Notes under the pieces: generated by a model
Database searches by the model: none
Told to the model about the DNA's origin: nothing
What the model saw: the letters and a program-made list of their open reading frames with translations, nothing else
NCBI GenBank assembly: GCA_029256485.1
Contig: JAQSXU010000121.1
Span: forward strand, 1-12,429
Source: Clostridiaceae bacterium
GTDB lineage: Bacteria > Bacillota_A > Clostridia > Clostridiales > Clostridiaceae
DNA length: 12,429 bases
Reading direction: 5' to 3'
Made by a program: the position numbers and the translations under genes
In this document: one piece after another, positions 6,647 to 12,429 of the stretch
Position numbering within the stretch: the stretch's first letter is position 1
Layout of the letters: every line of letters starts with the position of its first letter

Positions 6647-7501
6647 TCACTTGAATTTAATAACTGTATTAAATTGCTTTTCTGATAAAGCTCTCAATTC
6701 GTTTAAAGTTGCACATGTTTTTGCCATACCTATCATAAGCCAAATATGTTGTGTTAATTCTTTTACACCATATCCTTCATTTAACCACTGAAAATATTTT
6801 TGGCCAGTATATTTAGGAGGTTTATTTTCTCTTAGATATTTAGCAATATCTCTATCTAACAAATCATATATTAAGGCATTCACTAATTTACTCCAATATT
6901 TAGGTCTTAATTTAAGACTACCTTTATGATTAGTAATTCTTCCAAATTGATACCATAACTCATCTGGAAAAGTTTTCTCCCATTCTCTAGCAGAACTATT
7001 TTCATCAACTAAAAAATATTTCATTTTTAATTGTAATTCTCCTGATTTTCTTTGCTTCTGATATCCAGTAGCTTCATCAATTAAAGAAACAATACCAATT
7101 TTAGCTGTGGCCAAAATAAATTTATTAGCATTTTTAACTATTTCATTTTGAGCGTCAGATAATTTTTCATTATTCAAATTAGCTGTTACAAAAGCACTAC
7201 ATACATCCATAAAATCTTCACAATTATAGCCTTTTTCTATTTTTCCATCACATTCAAATTCTAATGTACCTTGGGGTACTCTGTCATGTGTCTCATCACT
7301 TAATGGCCTAAGTCTATCAGGTAAATAATTAACAATATTAGATGCTGCAAGATAATTACCAAACTTTCCATGCTCTTTTTCTCTTAAAGCTTTAGTTAAA
7401 TTACTTAACCTAAATACTCTTTGTCCATTATCTAGAACATAACAAGGTAAATCATTAAATATATCTAAAACTCCTGATACTATTACTTTTGGTGTAATCA
7501 T
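6647..7501 (-). CDS. P63C-domain protein
   Basis: A protein of 284 residues. Residues 1-150 contain an N-terminal part typical of these proteins ('GVLDIFNDLPCYVLDNGQRVF', then 'KFGNYLAASN' and a 'YNCEDFMDVCSAFV' stretch). Residues about 158-265 form the P63C domain: KMKYFLVDE, EWEKTFPDELWYQFGR, RPKYWSKLVNALIYDLLD, 'YFQWLNEGYG' and 'HIWLMIGMAKTC'. P63C proteins occur in phages and mobile elements; their biochemical role is not established, and some are annotated as antirepressor-like. The only nearby ribosome binding site (GAGAGG) is 14 bases before the ATG, unusually far, so initiation may be weak or regulated. It is preceded by a promoter bracketed by inverted repeats and followed by the DUF6414/AAA+ pair, which makes it a candidate regulator or third member of that module. 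Confidence 0.85.
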   Translation of the reverse strand: MITPKVIVSGVLDIFNDLPCYVLDNGQRVFRLSNLTKALREKEHGKFGNYLAASNIVNYLPDRLRPLSDETHDRVPQGTLEFECDGKIEKGYNCEDFMDVCSAFVTANLNNEKLSDAQNEIVKNANKFILATAKIGIVSLIDEATGYQKQRKSGELQLKMKYFLVDENSSAREWEKTFPDELWYQFGRITNHKGSLKLRPKYWSKLVNALIYDLLDRDIAKYLRENKPPKYTGQKYFQWLNEGYGVKELTQHIWLMIGMAKTCATLNELRALSEKQFNTVIKFK

Positions 7502-7504
7502 TGT

Positions 7505-7574
7505 AATATACCATTCCTCTCAATATTTTGTATTGAGTATAACATATTTTATATTATAAAAATAATGGTATATT
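7505..7574 (-). promoter_or_regulatory. P63C gene promoter enclosed by nested inverted repeats
   Basis: An extended -10 (TGTTATACT on the minus strand, 7536-7544) points to the P63C gene. A perfect 7-bp palindrome CTCAATA/TATTGAG (7519-7537) overlaps the -10 and start of transcription. An outer perfect 11-bp inverted repeat AATATACCATT (7505-7515) / AATGGTATATT (7564-7574) brackets the whole promoter. This layout suits a dimeric repressor binding at two sites, possibly with DNA looping. Confidence 0.5.
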
Positions 7575-7577
7575 TAT

Positions 7578-7625
7578 GAAGTTAACTATTCGTTTTAATT
7601 GTATTAACTTCAAATAATAGTTAAC
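7578..7625. repeat. Overlapping, mutually exclusive inverted repeats
   Basis: GTTAACTATT (7581-7590) pairs perfectly with AATAGTTAAC (7616-7625). GAAGTTAA (7578-7585) pairs perfectly with TTAACTTC (7604-7611). The left arms overlap, so only one pairing can form at a time in a transcript. They sit directly upstream of the P63C promoter. They may be further operator sites or remnants of a terminator for leftward readthrough from the restriction genes. Confidence 0.45.
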
Positions 7626-7667
7626 AATAATTTTAGAAAATATATTTGTAACTTAAGTTTTCTTATT

Positions 7668-7703
7668 ATTTCTTTATTAATTTCTTTATTAATTTCATTA
7701 TTT
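7668..7703. repeat. Short tandem repeat, 12-bp unit
   Basis: ATTTCTTTATTA occurs twice head to tail (7668-7679, 7680-7691), followed by a degenerate third copy (ATTTCATTATTT). It lies just past the end of the decayed endonuclease gene. No function is apparent; it may be slippage in AT-rich DNA. Confidence 0.5.
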
Positions 7704-7710
7704 ATAATCT

Positions 7711-8281
7711 TTAAAGTAAAATTCTATTCCATGCAATCTTGTGTTCAGAATTAATTTCATCATCATTTTGTAATCCTTGAACATAATTTTACATAAACTT
7801 ATCGATATTTTACAATAATCTTAAGTAATACTTTATAGTTGAAAATACTCCATTAATTATCATTTGACATCCGTGTTCTTCTCTAATTTTTTTATTGATT
7901 CATTAATTTTTTAATATCTTCTTGTATTGGCTCTACTGTACTTAAAATATAATATCTTTGCACATTCTTATTCTTTACCTTGTTATAGACATCTTGTACC
8001 ATTGTGTAATCAATTGGTATATCAAATTTTACTTAGACAGATTCATAGACTTCATTATTATCCTTATTTCTAATTATGATATTCCCAGTTGCCCCACTGC
8101 TTCTATCACTACTATTATATAATCCTAAATTATCAAGATATTTTTCTTCATATCTTACTAAGTTCCTTTTTATATCTCGTATACAAGGTATAAGTCCCTT
8201 ATTATGGCTATTTTTGCAAATAGATAGCATCTAAACAATGTAGTCTATAATTTATTTCTGTATAATCTGTTTATAATTCAT
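7711..8281 (-). pseudogene. Decayed type II restriction endonuclease (PD-(D/E)XK), about 190 codons, multiple stops and a frameshift
   Basis: Reading left from an ATG at 8281, five bases after the specificity-subunit stop, one frame gives stops at 8252-8254, 8231-8233 and 8033-8035, with clear protein between them: 'YLDNLGLYNSSDRSSGATGN', 'VKFDIPIDYTMVQDVYNK', RYYILSTVEP. Near 7880-7894 the frame shifts and continues as REEHGCQMIINGVFSTIKYYLRLL, then two more stops (7810-7812, 7789-7791) and 'EINSEHKIAWNRIL', ending about 7711. The string GATG(D)I...(E)VKFD...RYYILST...NGV..T.KYYLRL is the signature I recall for a group of type II restriction endonucleases. The catalytic Asp appears as Asn and the Glu of ExK as a stop. 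The N-terminal part of a full-length enzyme, and any matching methylase, are absent. The exact family is uncertain. Confidence 0.7.
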
Positions 8282-8285
8282 ATTA

Positions 8286-9311
8286 TTATTTCATAAGTTC
8301 ATTTTCAATTCTTATCATATATTGTTCCATGAATGCCCAATCTGGATTACCATCTTCTTTAATTGGCAACTGAAGAATTTCACTTTTTAATCTTGCAGCA
8401 CTACGTTTATATCCAAAGTTATACTTTCCTCGAACTTTATCAGCGATCGTGGTAATAAAAGTTCCAGTGTATCGGTTTAAATATTTATTGTACCCAACAG
8501 AAACATCAGAAGTAGCAATAAAATCCTCTTCTTTATAAATGGAATATCCCATAGAACCCTCACCATTTCGAATAAATGCTATGGACTTACCTTTTGATAT
8601 AGTGTTCTCTTTTTCGTACACAAAGGTGAGAACACCATTATTTCTATTGGTTGCACCAACATAAGGGATAATACCACCTTCTTTGTAGTGATTTAATCCT
8701 TTAGACTTACCAGAATGTAAATGAAATAATTCCCCTATCTTAAAGCCACTCCACTCCACTTCTTCGAGTTTTCTATAATCATAAATATTATTTGTTTCAG
8801 TAACAGGAAAACTTTCCTTTATGCTCTCAGTTAAACTGTTTATGAAGCCGTCCATAAATTCCCAAAATATATCACCTTTTTCATTTATCGGAAGGGCCAT
8901 TTTTGTTCTTCTTAATCTTGTAAGAGTCGCCCCATTACTTCCCCAACTAAATTTTTCAAGTTGCTTCTTTAATATCGGAATTAAAAATAAAGCGATATTT
9001 TGGGTAAGTTTTGCATCCCTAATGACTTGTATATTTTGTCCTGTATAAAATGAAGTAGCTTGATAAAACACAGTTTGAGTGTCTAATCCTATTGTTATCG
9101 AGTTTGCAGGGTCTTTTTCAAAATCTGGTTGTTCTCCAATAAATGAATCAATTCCATTGTTTCTATCTGTCCTTGTGATATATGGAACAACACCTATTTT
9201 ATTTTTCAATTTAATTTTGTCAATTTGTGATTTAGAACTTCTGACTTCATCAAATACCTCGGATATTTCAAAGTCATTCCATTTTAACTTTTCGATGTCA
9301 CTAAGATTCAT
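8286..9311 (-). CDS. BcgI-type specificity (B) subunit with two target recognition domains
   Basis: A protein of 341 residues, the same length I recall for BcgI subunit B. It has two similar halves. Half 1 carries LKWNDFEISEVF (9-20), VVPYITRTDRNNG (41-53) and WEFMDGFI (150-157). Half 2 carries VEWSGFKIGELF (185-196), IIPYVGATNRNNG (214-226) and WAFMEQYM (325-332). This is the type I HsdS / type IIB layout, in which each half reads one half of a split recognition sequence. The start is taken as the ATG at 9311, which overlaps the end of the A-subunit gene by 11 bases, with GGTGG eight bases upstream. An ATG-less extension upstream to 9347 exists but lies wholly within the upstream gene. The subunit directs both methylation and cleavage by the neighbour. 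The recognition sequence cannot be deduced. Confidence 0.88.
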   Translation of the reverse strand: MNLSDIEKLKWNDFEISEVFDEVRSSKSQIDKIKLKNKIGVVPYITRTDRNNGIDSFIGEQPDFEKDPANSITIGLDTQTVFYQATSFYTGQNIQVIRDAKLTQNIALFLIPILKKQLEKFSWGSNGATLTRLRRTKMALPINEKGDIFWEFMDGFINSLTESIKESFPVTETNNIYDYRKLEEVEWSGFKIGELFHLHSGKSKGLNHYKEGGIIPYVGATNRNNGVLTFVYEKENTISKGKSIAFIRNGEGSMGYSIYKEEDFIATSDVSVGYNKYLNRYTGTFITTIADKVRGKYNFGYKRSAARLKSEILQLPIKEDGNPDWAFMEQYMIRIENELMK

Positions 9312-11205
9312 TCGCTTCACCACCATTAAATATATATCCTTTACCATGTGCTCTCATATTAAATTCAAAAGTCATAAAATTAGCAATTGAATTTTTAAAA
9401 TCTTCTAGAGTTGGTATTTCATCATTGTAATAAAAATAGCTATGAAGCCATTCATCTTCAGCAGTAACGTTGGATTTCACCATGAAGGATGTTGGTACTT
9501 CCTTTTTGTCAAAATAAGCATCTAATAATTGTTTTTTTCTGTCTTTTGCTAACTCAGTTGCAACTAATCCAATGTGCTTAACTACTTTATAACCATCGTC
9601 TGAAAAATTTATGAATTTGACCCTTTTTTCTTCGTCTTGTGGGATTCCAGCTGTAAATACTGCAATGCATGGGTTCGTCCCAACACCATAGAATGTATCC
9701 TTATTCAGGGTAACAACAGATTCTAAAGTATGCCCATCTAAAATTATTTTTTTAATATTTTTATCGTTTTTATTTTTACCTATCATGGTTGACTGAGGAA
9801 CAATTACGGCACATCTTCCTCTAACTTCTAAGCTATTGAGTAATTTTAAAATAAAGCTTAATTCGGATAAATGCTGCGTATCTTCTGTCTTAGCTTGTGA
9901 ATAAGGTGGATTCATTAATCCAACTGTAGCTTTTATTTTAGCCATTTCTTCCTGTGACATTGAAAAAATATCGTTTCTTCTAAGATTACTTTTACCATCT
10001 CCACGTAAAATCATATTTGTAGTGGCAATGGTGAATAAATCTTCTCGAATTTCAACACCATGTAACTGATTCCGCTTGATATTTTCAATGTCATTTTGAT
10101 TAATAACCTGAGCAATCATCTTATTCATGGCTGATAGTAAAAATGTTCCAGTACCAGTGCTGGGGTCTAGCACCACGTCCATGCTCTTAATTCCTACCAA
10201 ATCACACATCAATTCAGTGATATGAGTTGGAGTTAATACAATGCCTAAACCTTTTCCATCTCCACCAGAGTATTTTACGAATTCTCCATAAAAACGACCT
10301 AATACGTCCTCTTTTATATTGCTTTTTATGGCATGGCGAATATTTGTATCCAAGCTCTCAGTAAAATATCTCAATGGTGTTTTGCCCAAAGTATTATTTA
10401 CTTTATTTAGCTGAACTCTCGTTTTAATAAAAGTAAATTGGTCTAATATAACCTGCTTTTTTACATCAGGAGCCACTTTAACCTTTTCCAAATAGTTCTT
10501 CAAAGCTTCAAATATTTTATCCCCATCCGTTTTAATATCATTGCCAATTAAACTATTGATCGAGAAATTGATATCTTCCATAGCTAAAAGAATCGCAGAT
10601 ACCACTAATGGTTTTTCCTGTTCAGACAATTGACCATAGTTTCTTAAATCCTCATGTAAATCTTTCGAGTATGTAATAATGTCTCGCAATTCAATCTCTT
10701 CTGGTGGAACTTCCTTCAAAACTTCCAATTTAAAATATCTTTCAATATTAGACGGTCTTAGATTTTCAAATGTCTCTAAGTTAGTCAAACCCACGACTTC
10801 ATCCTCTGATACAAAATATGGCTTTATCTCATGGTGTTTTCTATCTCCAGCTATACCGATTGCAAAAATTTTTTTAAAAGATGTGTTCAATGCAATATGT
10901 TTCGCATAATGGACGGCACCATTTACTGCATAACACTGTAATGCCTTTGTTTCTTTGCTAATTTTATTATCTTCTGTATAAACTACTAATTTATCAATAT
11001 CAACTTTATCTTCAACAACAATTAGATACTCTTTAGAAAGAAAAACAAATTCTGGTTTTCCTACTTTCCCAGTTCTTTTTTTACTTGCTGTTTTTAAAGC
11101 TTCGTGTATTTCCCTTATTGATGAAGTTTGTTCATCATATTTAACTTCTATATCATCTATTAAATTTCTAACAAATTGGTCTGTGTTAGTTTTCTCATTT
11201 AACAT
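9301..11205 (-). CDS. BcgI-type A subunit: fused restriction nuclease and adenine methylase (type IIB R-M)
   Basis: A protein of 634 residues. The N-terminus carries a PD-(D/E)XK nuclease site: P51-E52, then 12 residues, then E65-D-K67 (motif PE..EDK). A helical linker (about 180-300) leads to the HsdM-like N6-adenine methylase: an 'FYGEFVKYSGG' helical element, AdoMet motif I DPSTGTGTF (347-355), and motif IV NPPY (432-435), typical of gamma-class adenine methylases. With the separate two-domain specificity subunit this matches BcgI, which cuts on both sides of a split site and modifies the same site. The sizes (634 and 341) are close to BcgI A and B as I remember them. All catalytic motifs look intact and no hsdR is present, arguing against type I. 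AGGAG lies eight bases before the ATG. It sits directly downstream of tnpC, in the cargo position. Confidence 0.9.
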   Translation of the reverse strand: MLNEKTNTDQFVRNLIDDIEVKYDEQTSSIREIHEALKTASKKRTGKVGKPEFVFLSKEYLIVVEDKVDIDKLVVYTEDNKISKETKALQCYAVNGAVHYAKHIALNTSFKKIFAIGIAGDRKHHEIKPYFVSEDEVVGLTNLETFENLRPSNIERYFKLEVLKEVPPEEIELRDIITYSKDLHEDLRNYGQLSEQEKPLVVSAILLAMEDINFSINSLIGNDIKTDGDKIFEALKNYLEKVKVAPDVKKQVILDQFTFIKTRVQLNKVNNTLGKTPLRYFTESLDTNIRHAIKSNIKEDVLGRFYGEFVKYSGGDGKGLGIVLTPTHITELMCDLVGIKSMDVVLDPSTGTGTFLLSAMNKMIAQVINQNDIENIKRNQLHGVEIREDLFTIATTNMILRGDGKSNLRRNDIFSMSQEEMAKIKATVGLMNPPYSQAKTEDTQHLSELSFILKLLNSLEVRGRCAVIVPQSTMIGKNKNDKNIKKIILDGHTLESVVTLNKDTFYGVGTNPCIAVFTAGIPQDEEKRVKFINFSDDGYKVVKHIGLVATELAKDRKKQLLDAYFDKKEVPTSFMVKSNVTAEDEWLHSYFYYNDEIPTLEDFKNSIANFMTFEFNMRAHGKGYIFNGGEANES

Positions 11206-11314
11206 TGTTTATTCTCCTATCTAAAATAATCTTATCGCACTTTACTTTAAGATCATTTTTATACTTTATATTTTTAATAATCTAATCACAATTTACAATT
11301 ATGAGTTAATAATA
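11206..11314 (-). promoter_or_regulatory. Gap between tnpC and the R-M operon
   Basis: A 109-base AT-rich gap. It holds an inverted repeat AATCTAAT/ATTAGATT with a loop of about 25 bases near the tnpC stop, and a possible -35/-10 pair (TTGTGA then TATAAA, spacing only about 15). No controller (C-protein) gene or C-box palindrome is seen, so the R-M genes may be driven by a weak constitutive promoter or by readthrough from the transposition genes. Confidence 0.3.
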
Positions 11315-11689
11315 TTAGATTTTCTCGTATAATTTCCCTCTTAAAATTTCTAATTGTTTTTTAAGTTTCTTATTTTGATTTTCCAATTCCTTAATCTTTT
11401 GATCCTTAGCCATTATGATAATATCTTTTGATTTACCTGTCTTATCATATTTAACATGTTTATTCATTTCTAAATCAACTTGTTTCTGTCTAAGTTCTTC
11501 AATTCTTTCTTTTACTTCTTGATTCTTATATAAAAATGTCTTAGAAACACCACTTACTTGAGATACACTGTTAAAATTAATTTTTTCTCCCTTCAAAGAA
11601 AGCTCCCTAATGGCTTTATCAACTTTTTCTAAGGTTAATTTAGTTTTTTGCTTTGCATATTCTTTTAATCCTTTAGTATGATCTGCCAT
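11315..11689 (-). CDS. tnpC: Tn554-family TnpC-like transposition protein
   Basis: A protein of 124 residues, close to the length of Tn554 TnpC. Residues 15-65 form an HTH-like helical domain (LTLEKVDKAIRELSLKGEKI, then SVSQVSGVSKTFLYKN). Residues 65-120 form a Lys/Glu-rich coiled coil (KDQKIKELENQNKKLKKQLE). This is the DUF6262/TnpC form, an accessory DNA-binding protein that influences the rate and orientation of Tn554-type transposition. Its ATG overlaps the recombinase stop (TAATG), with AGGGAGG eight bases upstream, so it is coupled to the recombinase gene. It is the last transposition gene before the cargo. Confidence 0.82.
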   Translation of the reverse strand: MADHTKGLKEYAKQKTKLTLEKVDKAIRELSLKGEKINFNSVSQVSGVSKTFLYKNQEVKERIEELRQKQVDLEMNKHVKYDKTGKSKDIIIMAKDQKIKELENQNKKLKKQLEILRGKLYEKI

Positions 11690-12429
11690 TATGAATCCTC
11701 CCTTGATTTACCGTTCTTATGAACAATTTTTTGTTCTTTAACTTTTTCTAGTGTATATTCAAGTAATTTCAAATAAGTTTTATTCTTTTCAGCCCATAAT
11801 TCTCGGCCAAATTTTTCACTTATATTAATCTGTTTCTTGACATTTTCTATCTCTTCCTCATATTCAGGGATATTCTCAATTGTTGTACAAAAACTTGCAC
11901 ATGTCAAACAAAAATTCATTTGCTGCTTACATGGTAATTTGGCCAGTTTAAAACATACTCCAAATGGTACTTTTACTGCATCTAAATTCTTCTTAACATA
12001 TTCATATCTTACAAGATTTTGACCATCTTCAGAATCTAAATTTACTTGTTCAAGTTCATTTGTTTCAGTATTAACTCGAAACAAATCTAAATCCTCAGTC
12101 TTTTTCCATTTCTCATATAATACATTTTCACTTATAGTCGCATAATGAACTGTCATTTGAAGACTCTGATGGCCTAGAATCTGCTGTATTACACTTATGC
12201 CCATACCCTGCTCTACATACTCCTTAGCTCTTGTATGACGAAGAGAATGAATTTTAAAGTGATATAAATTACCATTAGCATCTTTAATATCTTTTTGTTT
12301 TATTAACCTAGATATTGAATACATTAAAACTCTTATAGATAATGGATATCCCTTAAATTGTCCCTCATAAATATTAAACAAATATTTTTCAGGATTATTT
12401 ATTTCTGTACTTAATTCTTTAGCTTTATC
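11689..12429 (-). CDS. tnpB: Tn554-family TnpB-like tyrosine recombinase, C-terminal part (cut by window edge)
   Basis: The frame is open through the right edge, leaving the last 246 codons. It holds the C-terminal half of the catalytic domain: HSLRHTRAKEYVEQG (box II His and Arg), IQQILGHQSLQMT (LGH box) and the nucleophile Tyr in VHYATIS (codon 12142-12144). After the Tyr there is a long extension with a Cys cluster (GVCFKLAKLPC, FCLTCASFC), then a charged helical tail. This is typical of the larger Tn554 TnpB-type recombinases and not of phage integrases. Such enzymes insert DNA site-specifically without target duplication, acting with TnpA and TnpC. The catalytic residues seen here are intact. 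An internal TTG at 12381 is not the start. Confidence 0.85.
   Translation of the reverse strand, partial: DKAKELSTEINNPEKYLFNIYEGQFKGYPLSIRVLMYSISRLIKQKDIKDANGNLYHFKIHSLRHTRAKEYVEQGMGISVIQQILGHQSLQMTVHYATISENVLYEKWKKTEDLDLFRVNTETNELEQVNLDSEDGQNLVRYEYVKKNLDAVKVPFGVCFKLAKLPCKQQMNFCLTCASFCTTIENIPEYEEEIENVKKQINISEKFGRELWAEKNKTYLKLLEYTLEKVKEQKIVHKNGKSREDS

Larger units (their letters stand above)
11315..12429 (-). mobile_element. Part of a Tn554-family transposon; the R-M genes are the probable cargo
   Basis: tnpB-tnpC order, the TAATG coupling and the Cys-rich recombinase tail define the family. tnpA and the element's proximal end lie beyond the right edge. Tn554 elements have no terminal inverted repeats, so the other end cannot be placed by eye. 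It could be anywhere left of 8286, and the second R-M remnant and the P63C/DUF6414/AAA+ genes may be inside or outside. Confidence 0.7.

Noticed and set aside
7668..7703. Start of a CRISPR array or plasmid iterons
   Set aside because: Only two exact 12-bp copies without spacers, and no cas or replication gene nearby.
9079..9390. Plus-strand reading frames opposite the specificity and A-subunit genes
   Set aside because: They are antisense to strongly supported coding sequence and have no ribosome binding site or recognisable domain.
8286..11205. Type I restriction system hsdM-hsdS missing hsdR
   Set aside because: The large subunit already contains a PE(x12)EDK nuclease motif at its N-terminus, and both subunit lengths match the type IIB BcgI layout.

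Overview
The window is very AT-rich with short intergenic gaps. It has strong AGGAG-type ribosome binding sites, U-tract terminators, and mostly minus-strand genes. This fits a low-GC Firmicute, most likely a Clostridium-type host. The content is accessory: no housekeeping gene is visible.

Right end (about 11.3-12.4 kb): the last two transposition genes of a Tn554-family transposon, read leftwards. They are a tyrosine recombinase (tnpB-like, cut by the window edge) and its small partner tnpC, joined by a TAATG overlap. Immediately downstream, where Tn554 elements carry cargo, lies a two-gene restriction-modification system (about 8.3-11.2 kb). Its subunits are 634 and 341 residues, and its nuclease-plus-methylase fusion paired with a two-domain specificity subunit matches the BcgI (type IIB) architecture. 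Next to it is a heavily mutated remnant of a second, PD-(D/E)XK-type restriction endonuclease (about 7.7-8.3 kb).

Middle (4.7-7.5 kb): a P63C-domain protein, a DUF6414-like protein and a ClpB-D2-like AAA+ ATPase, all on the minus strand. The last two are fused at a TAAATG junction and probably act as one unit. This pair, possibly with P63C, is the best candidate for a poorly described defence or stress module. A symmetric promoter/operator region lies upstream of the P63C gene.

Left-middle (2.9-4.7 kb): a ParB/Srx-fold protein translationally coupled to a protein with three zinc-finger modules. Upstream is a peculiar control region with face-to-face extended -10 promoters inside an inverted repeat. 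A rightward intrinsic terminator follows, so a short rightward RNA may be made.

Left end (0-2.9 kb): a plus-strand lipoprotein gene broken by an apparent single-base deletion; a 143-residue protein vaguely like WapI-type immunity proteins and read from a TTG start; and a large modular protein with a Vsr/EDxHD-like PD-(D/E)XK nuclease domain. That last protein is cut by the window edge and appears to have lost its N-terminus. Overall the window reads as a defence-island-like patchwork built partly by a Tn554-type element, with genes in several stages of decay.
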